From NCBI GenBank assembly GCA_965218875.1, contig OZ244707.1:1612001-1676000 (forward strand): a stretch of DNA of 64,000 bases, written 5' to 3'. This document shows, one piece after another, positions 8,144 to 16,399 of this stretch; positions within the stretch are counted from its first letter, which is position 1, and each line of letters starts with the position of its first letter. The stretch comes from CBDCMJ01 sp965218875 (GTDB lineage Bacteria; Chloroflexota; Dehalococcoidia; Lucifugimonadales; UBA3495). A program made the position numbers and the translations under genes. A model generated the notes under the pieces. The model was given only the letters and a program-made list of their open reading frames with translations. It did no database searches and was not told the DNA's origin.

Positions 8144-9106
8144 TTACGCCAAAGACCGGGAGAGCGAGTGGCTGCCGTCCACCAACTCCTTGAAGACCTC
8201 TTCCACGGTGAGAACGTCCGAAATCAGCCCGGCGCCCGCCCCGGTATAGGCTACCCCGGACTCCAGATCGCCCTCCAGCATGGCAGCCTTGCTCTTGGAT
8301 ATGCCCAGCTCGGCCTCCCAAGAGGCCAGGTCGCTGTTGGGCCCGAAAAGACCGCTGTCCTTCAGGCGCAAGGCCATACCGTTTCGGAGCACTCTGGTGG
8401 GCCAGCGCTCGCCACCCAGGACTATGGTGCCGCTGTCGATGGCGGCGATGATGGCCTCTTTGTAGTTCTGGTGGGAGATGCACTCGGTGGTGGCGGCGAA
8501 CCGCGAGCCCATCTGCACGCCCTGGGCGCCCAGGGCCATCGCAGCCACGTATCCCCGGGAGTCTGCCACGCCGCCGGAGGCGATGACCGGGATGGTCACC
8601 GAGGCGGCCACCTGGGGCACCAACACCAAGGTGGACACTTTGTCGGCGCCGCGCAGCCCGCCGCCTTCGAACCCCTCGGCGATGACGACGTCCACGCCTT
8701 GGGCCTCGGCGCCGCGGGCGTGGCGCACCGTCGCCACCTGGTGGATGACGATGTTGTCGTGCTCCTTGAGGAGACCCGTGTAGAGGGCGGGGCTGCCGCT
8801 GTAGGTTACGGCGATGTGCATGCCCTCCTGGACTCCGGCCTCGATCAAGTCGGTGATCCTGGGGTGGGGCAGGTAGAGGGCAACCGCGAAGGGTTGCTGA
8901 GTCAGGCGCTGCACCCGCCGAATGTTGCTGCGGAGGTTGGCGACGATGTCGCCCCCGGAGTCGATGCCGGCGGTGGGATGCAGGATGCCCAGCCCTCCGG
9001 CGTTGGAGACCGCGGCCACCAACTCAGGATTGGATATCCAGGGGAGGCCCGCCTGAAGCACGGGGCGGCTGATGTCCAGAATCCCGCAAACCTTGGTGCG
9101 CTTCAT
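8144..9106 (-). CDS. nitronate monooxygenase (2-nitropropane dioxygenase family)
   Basis: A 320-residue FMN-dependent TIM-barrel protein. The opening IDISRPVLQAGLPWISNPEL-type segment and AAVSNAGGLGIL are typical of the family. FMN-phosphate binding is visible in VIASGGVADSRGY and ALGAQGVQMGSRFAAT; GFEGGGLRGADK also fits. Enzymes of this family oxidise alkyl nitronates; several relatives act as FMN-dependent enoyl reductases (FabK type), so the substrate is uncertain. The gene stands alone and converges with sbcD. Confidence 0.85.
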   Translation of the reverse strand: MKRTKVCGILDISRPVLQAGLPWISNPELVAAVSNAGGLGILHPTAGIDSGGDIVANLRSNIRRVQRLTQQPFAVALYLPHPRITDLIEAGVQEGMHIAVTYSGSPALYTGLLKEHDNIVIHQVATVRHARGAEAQGVDVVIAEGFEGGGLRGADKVSTLVLVPQVAASVTIPVIASGGVADSRGYVAAMALGAQGVQMGSRFAATTECISHQNYKEAIIAAIDSGTIVLGGERWPTRVLRNGMALRLKDSGLFGPNSDLASWEAELGISKSKAAMLEGDLESGVAYTGAGAGLISDVLTVEEVFKELVDGSHSLSRSLA

Positions 9107-9194
9107 CGACTCCCTTTCACCTCGCCGCGCTTCCAGCGAAAATTTCCGTGATTTTAAGGCTAGCTCCTATCTGTGTCAACCGAAGGTTGTCGGT

Positions 9195-9330
9195 GGTACA
9201 GGGTCATTTAATTGTCGGCCTCTAAACCTTGTCGTCCTGAGCGCAGGGAAGAATCTCAGCTACGGAGGAGAGACCCTTCACTTCGTTCAGGGTGACAACT
9301 AAAAGGCAGGGTGGCAACTAAAAGGCCCTG
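9195..9330. repeat. dispersed palindromic repeat copy
   Basis: Begins CAGGGTCATTTAATTGTC and ends GGTGACAACTAAAAGGC, followed by a second right end GTGGCAACTAAAAGGCCCTG. The core reads GTCGTCCTGAGCGCAGGGAA ... CACTTCGTTCAGGGTGACA, a divergent variant of the CATTCCGA/TCGGAATG palindrome. Confidence 0.75.
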
Positions 9331-9895
9331 CATCCTACGCAACAGTCCAGACGCGGCGGGGAGTTGGATTCGTTTTCTGGTTGGAACGAATAGGCAAAGA
9401 ATCGGTCACGGGGCGAAATCCTCCCGATCCCCTATAGGAGTGGCGGGCGGCCAGTCGCCGGTCAAAGAGCGTCAAGGGGGTTTGGGGCAGGTGGCGTGTG
9501 GAGGCTATGGTCTCAGTTTGGGCATCGGCTTTCTGGGCTGTCAAGGGAGAGGCGGCAGCTACCCAGGGTCATTTAATTGTTGGCAAATGCCACTACCATG
9601 AAAATAGACGGAGTACGAGGCCCGAGCATGACTGGGAGGGGCTAGCAGCCTGGCAGGAGCTGCCCTACGCCCCACCCTGTCATTCCGCTGGAGCGCAGCG
9701 ACGAGGAATCTAAAATGCATAGCTGCAAGCCCTGGCCGTTGGTGGTGAGCCGCTCGGCGCTCCGTCATTTTCATTACCCTTATATGGCCTCCGCAAGGCC
9801 AGGGTGATTCCGAGTGCAGCTAGGAATCTCCAATGCCTCTGGTCAGCTCACCTTAGCTCCTGATAGCGGCTTGAGATTCCTCACCCGTATCCGAC
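9331..9895. repeat. gene-free region with nested repeat fragments
   Basis: Includes a left end CAGGGTCATTTAATTGTTGG at 9567-9586, a partial core at 9679-9715 (GTCATTCCGCTGGAGCGCAG then GAGGAATCT), a short palindrome TATATGGCCTCCGCAAGGCC at 9781-9800, and the subfamily 1 core CTCTGGTCAGCTCACC ... GCGGCTTGAGATTCCTC at 9837-9882. The frames here have no family resemblance and follow repeat sequence. Confidence 0.65.
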
Positions 9896-10185
9896 GGGTT
9901 GGGAATGACAGGGAAGCGGCGGGTTGGGAATGACAGGGGAGCGGCGGGTTGGGAATGACAGGGAAGCGGCGGGCTGGGAATGACAGGGAAGCGGCGGGCT
10001 GGGAATGACAGGGAAGCGGCGGGTTGGGAATGACAGGGAAGCGGCGGGTTGGGAATGACAGAGAAGCAGCGGGTTGGGAATGACAGGGAAGCAGCGGGTT
10101 CGGAATGACAGGGAAGCAGCGGGTTGGGGATGACAGGGAAGCAGCGGGTTGGGGATTATCGGGTTCGGGATAATATGGAAGCGCC
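9896..10185. repeat. 25-bp tandem repeat array (about 11-12 units)
   Basis: Ten consecutive 25-bp units, starting at 9896, 9921, 9946 and so on to 10121, have the consensus GGGTTGGGAATGACAGGG followed by AAGCGGC or AAGCAGC. A shortened unit (10146-10160) and a diverged one (10161-10185) follow. There are no spacers, so this is not CRISPR. The unit contains GGGAATGACAGGG, the terminal sequence of the dispersed repeats, and the array begins exactly where a repeat copy ends. The minus-strand frame across it merely cycles through the repeat. The rest, to 10411, has one repeat end (GACAATTGAATAACCCTGG, 10225-10243) and nothing else recognisable. Confidence 0.95.
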
Positions 10186-10411
10186 GGTTGTTGCTACCTT
10201 CCGTTGCAGCGCCCTTCCCGGGTGACAATTGAATAACCCTGGGCGGTCGTCAGGGGACGCTTGCCGGCCCCCGGCGGGCCTACCATCGCGTAAGGCCTCA
10301 CAGCTTGTTGGGTGACGGGCCGGGTGCGCCGGAATAGGTCTAAAACCAGAGGAGGTCTTGCTCCTGTGATGGCAGGACTAACGTGGCGGGTCGACAAGCG
10401 CCTTGGACGCG

Positions 10412-10837
10412 TCAGGCAGGTGACAGGGACACCCCTTCGGCGATGGCAGCCCGTCCAAGTGCGCCGTCCAACGTTGCGAGCTCAGCGCTCTCCCTCTTGG
10501 CCAGCTCCAGGTAAAGGGCGTCGTAGAAGGACAGTCTATGAGTCCTTGCCAGCTCCAAGGCGGACTGGAGGTCGGGTTCTTCATCGGTCCGGATGGGCAG
10601 GCTCCTCAAGGCGTCCAGCCGCCCTTTGACCTCGCCGGCAGAGAGCCGCCCGCGTCGCTCCGCCATCAGCAGGGAGTTGCGGACCTCGAAGTGCCACAGC
10701 TGCGGCGCCAGCCCTCCCTCCTCTTTAAGACGCTCCAGCACTTTCAAGACGCTCCAGCACTATTTCCGCCGGGGCTCCATCTCGCCGTCCAAGGGCCAAG
10801 CGGCGGCGACCCAAGCATCGACTACCAGGCCGCTCAT
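10412..10837 (-). pseudogene. vapC: VapC-like PIN-domain toxin, disrupted
   Basis: The first ATG (10837-10835) overlaps the antitoxin stop as ATGA, the usual vapBC arrangement, and reads MSGLVVDAWVAAAWPLDGEM. The frame then hits TAG. Just after it a 19-bp tandem duplication (GTGCTGGAGCGTCTTGAAA repeated, minus strand, about 10740-10775) is present. The rest (VLERLKEEGGLAP ... HFEVRNSLLMAE ... SFYDALYLELAKR ... LATLDGAL) is a good PIN domain carrying its middle glutamate and C-terminal aspartates, but the first catalytic Asp (VVDA) is cut off by the stop. A TTG at 10747 could start only the truncated part. The duplication together with a small shift upstream probably inactivated the toxin. Confidence 0.75.
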
Positions 10838-11085
10838 AGGCGATGGCCCTCATGGCGCGCGGCGAGCACCTCCTCCGTGGGGACTACCACGCGCTCCCAC
10901 CCGGTACGGCGCTGCCGGAAGCGCTCCACGGCCCTTTCGCGGCTGGCGCGGTCCTCGGCGCGAGCGGGGACCAGATGCGCGATCGCCTTGCCGTGCCGGG
11001 TTATGGCAACGCGCTCTCCGTGCTCGACCGCCCGGAGGAGTTCGGCCAGGCGCATCTTGGCTTCGGTGGCTTGAATCTCACGCAT
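10834..11085 (-). CDS. Phd/YefM-type antitoxin
   Basis: An 83-residue type II antitoxin. The opening MREIQATEAKMRLAELLRAV and the following GERVAITRHGKAIAHLVPA are the Phd/YefM DNA-binding fold. The tail (about residues 45-83) is the charged toxin-binding segment. I chose ATG 11085 because MREIQ is the family start and GGAG lies just upstream; the frame to 11163 adds 26 unrelated residues. It normally neutralises the PIN RNase encoded immediately downstream (ATGA overlap) and represses its own operon. The toxin here is broken, so the antitoxin may persist alone. Confidence 0.85.
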   Translation of the reverse strand: MREIQATEAKMRLAELLRAVEHGERVAITRHGKAIAHLVPARAEDRASRERAVERFRQRRTGWERVVVPTEEVLAARHEGHRL

Positions 11086-11149
11086 CTTTGACTCCAATCT
11101 GTTGTTTTGACCATACCATGCTGCCATCACCTCCCAACCGGTCAACGAG

Positions 11150-11336
11150 GCAAGGTCATTCAATTGTTGGCCTGGAACTGAGCCGCTGCCTCCATGTCAT
11201 TCCGAAACGGAGCATGGCGGAGTGAGGAATCTCAAGTCGCTATTGGGAGCCAGGGTGGGTTGACCAGAAGATTTTTAGATTCCTCGCCCGCCGTGGCGGA
11301 CTCGGAATGACATTTGGGGACAATTGAATGACCCTG
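11150..11336. repeat. dispersed palindromic repeat, subfamily 1 copy (inverted relative to 3112-3300)
   Basis: Bounded by GGTCATTCAATTGTTGGCC on the left and GACAATTGAATGACCCTGG on the right, with the inner palindrome GTCATTCCGAAACGG ... GAGGAATCTCAAGTCGC and AGATTCCTCGCCC ... CTCGGAATGACA. It is almost base-for-base the reverse complement of 3117-3300 across the core. Between 11337 and the next gene no further feature was seen. Confidence 0.92.
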
Positions 11337-11571
11337 GTCAACTAGGCTGGCGAGGCCCGAATCCGCCACCAGAATAGAAAGGAATGCCCCGCCGGAGCCG
11401 GTTGTGGAAACCGGCCGGGAAGCCGTCGGCGACGGTAGTTGTCCAGGCAAAACCGTCGCCGACGGGGCGTGGCTGGGCCTAGCTACTGAAGCTATTGACA
11501 TCAGTTCCCGCCATGCTACCATTGGGGCTAACTCGGCGGCCGGAGGCCGTATTCGAGGCTGGGGGTGCGCA

Positions 11572-12579
11572 ATGGACATGAATCGGGAGGCCTTGCTCAA
11601 AATCTATACCACCATGGCAACCATCCGGCACTTCGAAGAACGGGGCATTCCGGAGACCGGCCAGCGCCGCATGTCCGGCTCGCTCCACTCCTCGGCGGGG
11701 CAGGAGGCGGTGCCCACCGGCATCTGCGCCAACTTGACTGACGAGGACTACATCGGCAGCACCCACCGCGGCCACGGCCACTGCATCGCCAAGGGCGTGG
11801 ACCCCAAGCTGATGATGGCCGAGCTTTTCGGACGCGCCACCGGCCCTAATAAGGGAAAGGGCGGGTCCATGCACATCGCCGACATGAGCAAGGGAATGTT
11901 GGGCACCAACGGCATCGTGGCGGCCAGCGTGCCCCTGGCCGTAGGAGCAGCCCTAACGTCGAAACTCAAGAACCTGAAACGGGTGGCGGTGGCCTTCTTC
12001 GGCGACGGAGGCGCCAACCAGGGTGTGCTGCACGAGAGCATGAACCTGGCCTCGGTGTGGAAGCTTCCGGTCATCTTCTGTTGTGAAAACAACCAATACG
12101 CCGAGTCCACGCCGGTGGAGTACGCTCTTTCCACGGCCCACGTGGCGGACCGCGCCGCAGGTTACGACATGCCTGGGATTCACGTGGACGGCATGGATGT
12201 CTTCGCGGTGTACGACGCCGCGAAACAGGCCGTGGAGCGGGCCAGGGCCGGGGAGGGGCCAACCCTGCTGGAGTGCCTGACCTACCGCTACTACGGTCAC
12301 ACCGTCTTCGATAATCCTCTGTCCTACCGCACCAAGGAGGAAGAGGAATACTGGCGGGGCAGGGACCCGTTGAAGATTTTCCGCGAGACCGTGATACCCC
12401 AGGGAGACATTACCGGGGAAGAGTTGGACCAGATCGACCGCGAGGCGGCGGACCTCATGGAGGAGGCCGTCAAGTTCGCCGACGAGAGCCCGCTTCCCGT
12501 CGCCAGCGAATTGTACGAAGACGTATACGTCAACTATCCCGTGGAGCAACTGAAGCGCGGCGCCAACATGGCAGTGTAA
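11572..12579 (+). CDS. 2-oxoacid (pyruvate/acetoin) dehydrogenase E1 component, alpha subunit
   Basis: A 335-residue thiamine diphosphate-binding E1 alpha. GDGGANQGVLHESMNLA is the TPP motif, ending in the NN pair of CCENNQYAEST; MHIADMSKGMLGTNGIVAAS and CLTYRYYGHTVFDNP are family blocks, the latter in the region of the regulatory loop. ATG 11572 was chosen because the conserved region starts soon after it and GGGGGTG lies upstream; the frame runs open to 11404. The beta subunit follows at 12661. Similar E1 proteins act on pyruvate, acetoin or branched-chain 2-oxo acids, and the sequence alone does not decide. No E2 or E3 gene is nearby. Confidence 0.9.
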   Translation: MDMNREALLKIYTTMATIRHFEERGIPETGQRRMSGSLHSSAGQEAVPTGICANLTDEDYIGSTHRGHGHCIAKGVDPKLMMAELFGRATGPNKGKGGSMHIADMSKGMLGTNGIVAASVPLAVGAALTSKLKNLKRVAVAFFGDGGANQGVLHESMNLASVWKLPVIFCCENNQYAESTPVEYALSTAHVADRAAGYDMPGIHVDGMDVFAVYDAAKQAVERARAGEGPTLLECLTYRYYGHTVFDNPLSYRTKEEEEYWRGRDPLKIFRETVIPQGDITGEELDQIDREAADLMEEAVKFADESPLPVASELYEDVYVNYPVEQLKRGANMAV

Positions 12580-12660
12580 CGGTCCTTCCGCCGCCGACCG
12601 CCGGCTGATCCGCCCTGGAAGCCTCACACGTCATCACAGGGTGTCTTATAGGAGACGGAC

Positions 12661-13713
12661 ATGGCTACCACCTACGCCGACCTGGCAACCACCGGCACCA
12701 GGGAAATCCAGTATCGCCAGGCGATAAACGAAGCGCTGCGCCAGGAGATGGAGCGCGACGAAAACGTCATCATCATGGGGGAGGAGATCGCCGGGGGCGC
12801 CGGCCGCGAACACCTGGGCATCGTCGACGCCTGGGGAGGGCCGTTCCGCACTACTGTGGGGCTGATCCAGCAGTTCGGCAACCAGCGGGTGCTGGACACT
12901 CCCCTCACCGAGGCCGCCTTCATCGGCACGGCCATTGGCGCTGCCTCCACAGGCATGAGGGCCATAGCCGAGCTCATGTTCGTGGACTTCGTGGGCGTAT
13001 GCATGGACCAACTGATCAACAACGCCGCCAAGATGCGTTACATGTTCGGCGGCCAGGTAAAAGTGCCTTTCACCATGCTGACCCGCATCGGGGCCGGCTT
13101 CGGGAGCGCCGCCCAGCACTCGGAGTCCTACTACTCCATATTCAGCCACATCCCGGGGCTCAAGGGCGTGGTCCCGTCCGACGCCTACACCGCCAAGGGG
13201 CTACTGGTGGCCGCCATCAGGGACGACGACCCGGTAATATATTTCGAGCACAAGGGTATGTACACCACCACCAGCCTGGTGCCCGAGGACCTTTACGAAC
13301 TGCCCTTGGGCAAGGCCCGGACCGTGCGGCCGGGGTCCGACGTAACTCTGGTGGGCATCTCCCGCATGACCTGGGTCTGCACCGCCGCCGCCGAGGAGTT
13401 GGCCAAGTCCGGAATCAACGCCGAGGTTGTGGACCTCCTCAGCGTTTCCCCCATCGACTACGACCACGTCATCGATTCGGTCCGGCGGACCCACCGCCTG
13501 GTGGTGGTGGACGAGGACACGCCCATTTGCAGCATCGCGTCGGACATATGCGCCCGGGTGGCCGAGGAGGCCTTCGACTACCTGGACGCTCCGCCCTCCA
13601 GGGTCACCTCGCCCCACACGCCGGTGCCCTACAGCCGCGCCTTGGAAGACACCTACATGCCCAACGAGGCGCGGGTCATCAAGACCGTGCAGCAACTCTT
13701 GGGCCGGGGGTAG
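12661..13713 (+). CDS. 2-oxoacid (pyruvate/acetoin) dehydrogenase E1 component, beta subunit
   Basis: A 350-residue E1 beta/transketolase-like protein. The N-terminal half begins REIQYRQAINEALRQEMERD and has VIIMGEEIAGGAG (with the catalytic Glu region) and LDTPLTEAAFIGTAIGAAS. The C-terminal domain has EVVDLLSVSPIDYDHVIDSV and LVVVDEDTP. ATG 12661 has TAGGAG upstream. It pairs with the alpha subunit 82 bases upstream to form the alpha2beta2 decarboxylase. Substrate undetermined; the missing E2/E3 must be encoded elsewhere. Confidence 0.9.
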   Translation: MATTYADLATTGTREIQYRQAINEALRQEMERDENVIIMGEEIAGGAGREHLGIVDAWGGPFRTTVGLIQQFGNQRVLDTPLTEAAFIGTAIGAASTGMRAIAELMFVDFVGVCMDQLINNAAKMRYMFGGQVKVPFTMLTRIGAGFGSAAQHSESYYSIFSHIPGLKGVVPSDAYTAKGLLVAAIRDDDPVIYFEHKGMYTTTSLVPEDLYELPLGKARTVRPGSDVTLVGISRMTWVCTAAAEELAKSGINAEVVDLLSVSPIDYDHVIDSVRRTHRLVVVDEDTPICSIASDICARVAEEAFDYLDAPPSRVTSPHTPVPYSRALEDTYMPNEARVIKTVQQLLGRG

Positions 13714-13839
13714 GCCGGGCCGGGCGGGTAGCCCGTAACGACAGCCTGAAACGACCGTCCTGGTCGAGATAGCGAGATAGATTGTGGCCGGGTCCTTGGC
13801 GGGGCGGTCCCAATCCAAGGGCGCAACCAACCACCCAGG

Positions 13840-14691
13840 TTAGTGGAACAACAGCCCTCCGTTCACGTTGTAGGACTGGCCGGTGATGAAGTTGGCCTCG
13901 TCTGACGCTAGGAACGCGACCACGTTCGCCACGTCCTCTGGCTCTGCGATCCTGCCCAGGGGAACAGTCCGCCCCGTTTCCTCTACCACCTGGCGCCGGT
14001 ACTCTTCCTGGGAAATCCCCAGGTCTTGGGCGCGGTCCCGCTCATGGTAGGACATCCGGTCGGTGTTGATCGGCCCAGGAGACACGGCGTTGACGGTGAT
14101 GCCGTAGGGAGCCAGGTCCAGCGCCGACCCCTGGGTCAACCCCAAGACCGCGAACTTGGAGGCCGAATAGGCCGCGCCGGTTGGTATGGCTCGCTTCGAT
14201 GCGTCGGAGGCGATGTTGATGATGCGTCCGCCGGCGTTTCTAGCCACCATCTCCCGTCCCACCATCTGGGTGCATAGGAACACCGCCGTGGCGTTGATGG
14301 CCAGGAAATGGTCCCAGACGTCCAGAGGCAATTCAGTGACTGGGACCCTGTCGCGGCCAACGATGGCCCGGGCGTTGTTTACCAGAATGTCGATGTGACC
14401 GAAGTGGGCCATGACCTGACGCACCATGGATTCTATCTGGTCGCTGTGGCCCAAATCGCAGTACACCGACAGGCTGCGCCGGCCCAAGGCCGTCACCTCA
14501 TCCTCCACCGCTTCGATGCCCCGCCATTCCAACCGGACCTCGGCCGGCGGCAGGTCCACGGCAGGCCGCTGCACGTCGGTAAGCGCCACGTCCGCGCCCA
14601 TGCCTGCCAACTTCAACGCCGTGGCCCGGCCAACCCCTCGCATGCCGCCGGCGCCTGTGATAAGGGCTACCTTGCCTTCCAATCCGGGCAT
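13840..14691 (-). CDS. SDR-family oxidoreductase
   Basis: A 283-residue classical short-chain dehydrogenase. The NAD(P) motif is at residues 11-20 (ITGAGGMRGV), NNARAIVG carries the structural NNAG-like motif, and the catalytic serine and tyrosine lie in INIASDASKR and AYSASKFAV (YxxxK). The C-terminal SDEANFITGQSYNVNGG is standard. An insert of about 20 residues after the glycine motif (LPPAEVRLEWRGIEAVEDE) is longer than usual. The family oxidises or reduces alcohol/carbonyl groups; substrate unknown. It converges with the E1 beta gene. Confidence 0.88.
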   Translation of the reverse strand: MPGLEGKVALITGAGGMRGVGRATALKLAGMGADVALTDVQRPAVDLPPAEVRLEWRGIEAVEDEVTALGRRSLSVYCDLGHSDQIESMVRQVMAHFGHIDILVNNARAIVGRDRVPVTELPLDVWDHFLAINATAVFLCTQMVGREMVARNAGGRIINIASDASKRAIPTGAAYSASKFAVLGLTQGSALDLAPYGITVNAVSPGPINTDRMSYHERDRAQDLGISQEEYRRQVVEETGRTVPLGRIAEPEDVANVVAFLASDEANFITGQSYNVNGGLLFH

Positions 14692-14749
14692 GTCACTCCT
14701 CCGATTTTGAATAAACGATTCCCGCGCTGAGTCAAGACGGCTGCCGCCA

Positions 14750-14935
14750 GGGTCATTCGATTATCGATGCGGCGGGCCATAGTTATTCCTGGGAGCGTAC
14801 TCCCCCGAGTCATTCCTAACCCCCCGTCATTCCGAGCGGGCCGAGGAATCTAAAGTCCTCCTTTAAAGGGCAGTCCAGGCACCAGCGGCCAGTCTGTTGG
14901 CAAGGAGTTTGGATTCCTCGTCGCTGCGCTCTGTC
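14750..14935. repeat. dispersed palindromic repeat copy
   Basis: Starts CAGGGTCATTCGATTATCG and contains GTCATTCCGAGCGGGCCGAG, AATCTAAAG and, inverted, TTTGGATTCCTCGTCGCTGC. Its right end runs directly into the 28-bp tandem array at 14936. Confidence 0.8.
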
Positions 14936-15103
14936 GGAATGACAGGGCCGCCCTCATAATAGCGGAATGACAGGGCCGCCCTCATAACAACGAAATGACA
15001 GGGCCGCCCTCATAACAACGGAATGACAGGGCCGTCCTCATAACAACGAAATGACAGGGGCGCCCTCATAACAACGGAATGACAGGGCCGCCCTCCTGAT
15101 AAT
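14936..15103. repeat. 28-bp tandem repeat array (5 full units and a diverged sixth)
   Basis: Units begin at 14936, 14964, 14992, 15020, 15048 and 15076. The consensus is GGAATGACAGGGCCGCCCTC followed by ATAACAAC, with alternating GGAATG and GAAATG openings that suggest a two-unit duplication step. There are no spacers. The array starts at the GGAATGACAGGG end of the dispersed repeat. Nothing recognisable lies in the remaining 260 bases before the next gene. Confidence 0.95.
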
Positions 15104-15362
15104 AGTCGAAGGGCTTTGCGGCTGCCGCACAGTTGAATTCTATGGCGTCCCATCCCTTAAACAATCGTGGGCGGGCGCCGAATGGTGCGCCTCCGGGGAA
15201 TTAAGCTATTTCAGGTTCGGGTGTGTTAATATTGGGCCAGTGTCCCTCCCGGATATGCGGAGACGGCCCGCCACGCCTGCCATCCGGTCTGGGGAGCAAT
15301 ATGGTGGACGTGCTGACCGGAGGCGTCTGGCGCCTCGGGCATCCTTCAGGAGGTAATCGGCC

Positions 15363-16238
15363 ATGACTACGGTGGGCGCCGGCAAGTACACCTACGAATT
15401 GCGTCAGGACTGGGCCCAACTACCTCCGGGGGAAGAGTTTGGAACGGTCAGCGCTGTGGCCGCCGACTCCCAGGACCGGGTCTACGTGTTCCAACGGAAG
15501 GACCCCCCGGTGGTGATTTTCGACCGCGACGGACGGTTCATCAGCTCTTGGGGGAACGGCAACTTCGTTAATCCCCACGGCTTGTATATTTCCGACGACA
15601 TTGTGTACCTCACCGACCGGGAAGGCTCGGTGGCGATGAAGTATACCCTGGACGGCAAGCCTCTGCAAATTTTGGGGGCGCACGGCCAGTACTCCGACAC
15701 CGGCTGCGAGGTCCCCGGCGAGGTGGCGCCCCGGGCCGCCGGGCCCTTCAACTACCTGACAGAAATGGTCCCTTCCGCGTCCGGGGACCTGTACATATCC
15801 GACGGATACCGCAACGCGAGGGTCCACCGCTTCTCCGGCGACGGGACCCTGATTTCCTCTTGGGGACAGCCCGGCAAGGGCGGGTCCAACCAGTTCCACC
15901 TGCCCCATAGCCTCATCGTTGGCCAGGACGGCCGGGTCTACGTGTGCGACCGGGAAAACAGCCGGGTGCAGGTATTTTCGCCGGATGGTCAGTTCATCAC
16001 CATGTGGACCGACATGCAGCGCCCTCTGGACATATCCCAGGACAAAGACGGCATATTCTACACCAGCGAGCGTCCCGAGGATGGGAAACCGCCCCAAATG
16101 AGCGTCCTGGACGGGGACGGCAACGTGCTGGCCCGATGGCCCTCCCGCTCGGCTCACGGCTCCTGGGTGGACGCCCACGGCGACCTGTATCTGGCGCTCA
16201 CTTCCGAGAAGAGCGTGGACAAGTACGTGCGCGTCTGA
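15363..16238 (+). CDS. NHL-repeat beta-propeller protein (peptidyl-amidoglycolate-lyase-like)
   Basis: A 291-residue protein made of NHL-type blades: DSQDRVYVFQRKDPPVVIFD, FVNPHGLYISDDIVYLTDRE, LYISDGYRNARVHRFSGDG, FHLPHSLIVGQDGRVYVCDR and ENSRVQVFSPDG. This is the pattern of bacterial relatives of peptidyl-alpha-hydroxyglycine alpha-amidating lyase and SMP-30-like hydrolases. There is no signal peptide, so it acts in the cytoplasm if expressed as read. GGAGG precedes ATG 15363. It is the first gene of the five-gene run with the acyl-CoA mutase, which suggests a role with that pathway, perhaps as a lactonase or lyase on the substrate; this is inference only. Confidence 0.75.
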   Translation: MTTVGAGKYTYELRQDWAQLPPGEEFGTVSAVAADSQDRVYVFQRKDPPVVIFDRDGRFISSWGNGNFVNPHGLYISDDIVYLTDREGSVAMKYTLDGKPLQILGAHGQYSDTGCEVPGEVAPRAAGPFNYLTEMVPSASGDLYISDGYRNARVHRFSGDGTLISSWGQPGKGGSNQFHLPHSLIVGQDGRVYVCDRENSRVQVFSPDGQFITMWTDMQRPLDISQDKDGIFYTSERPEDGKPPQMSVLDGDGNVLARWPSRSAHGSWVDAHGDLYLALTSEKSVDKYVRV

Positions 16239-16399
16239 CCGCGGCTGGGCGGTCCCAGTCCGGGGCTTCGCCCGGCGGTTTCCGGGGGCGGCTCTCGGGC
16301 GCAGCAGTATGCGACCAAGGCAACTGCGCGGTCTCCTGCCGAACGCCGGTGCGTAGTCCGGTGTGCGGAAGCTTACCCGGCTGAGAAAGGTCAAAGCCC

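Noticed and set aside
9896..10185. Possible CRISPR array
   Set aside because: Units are directly contiguous with no unique spacers and no cas genes are nearby. The same holds for 14936-15103.
9881..10228. 115-codon minus-strand frame with a repeating Pro/Ser pattern
   Set aside because: It is only the 25-bp tandem array read through in rotating frames (25 residues per three units).
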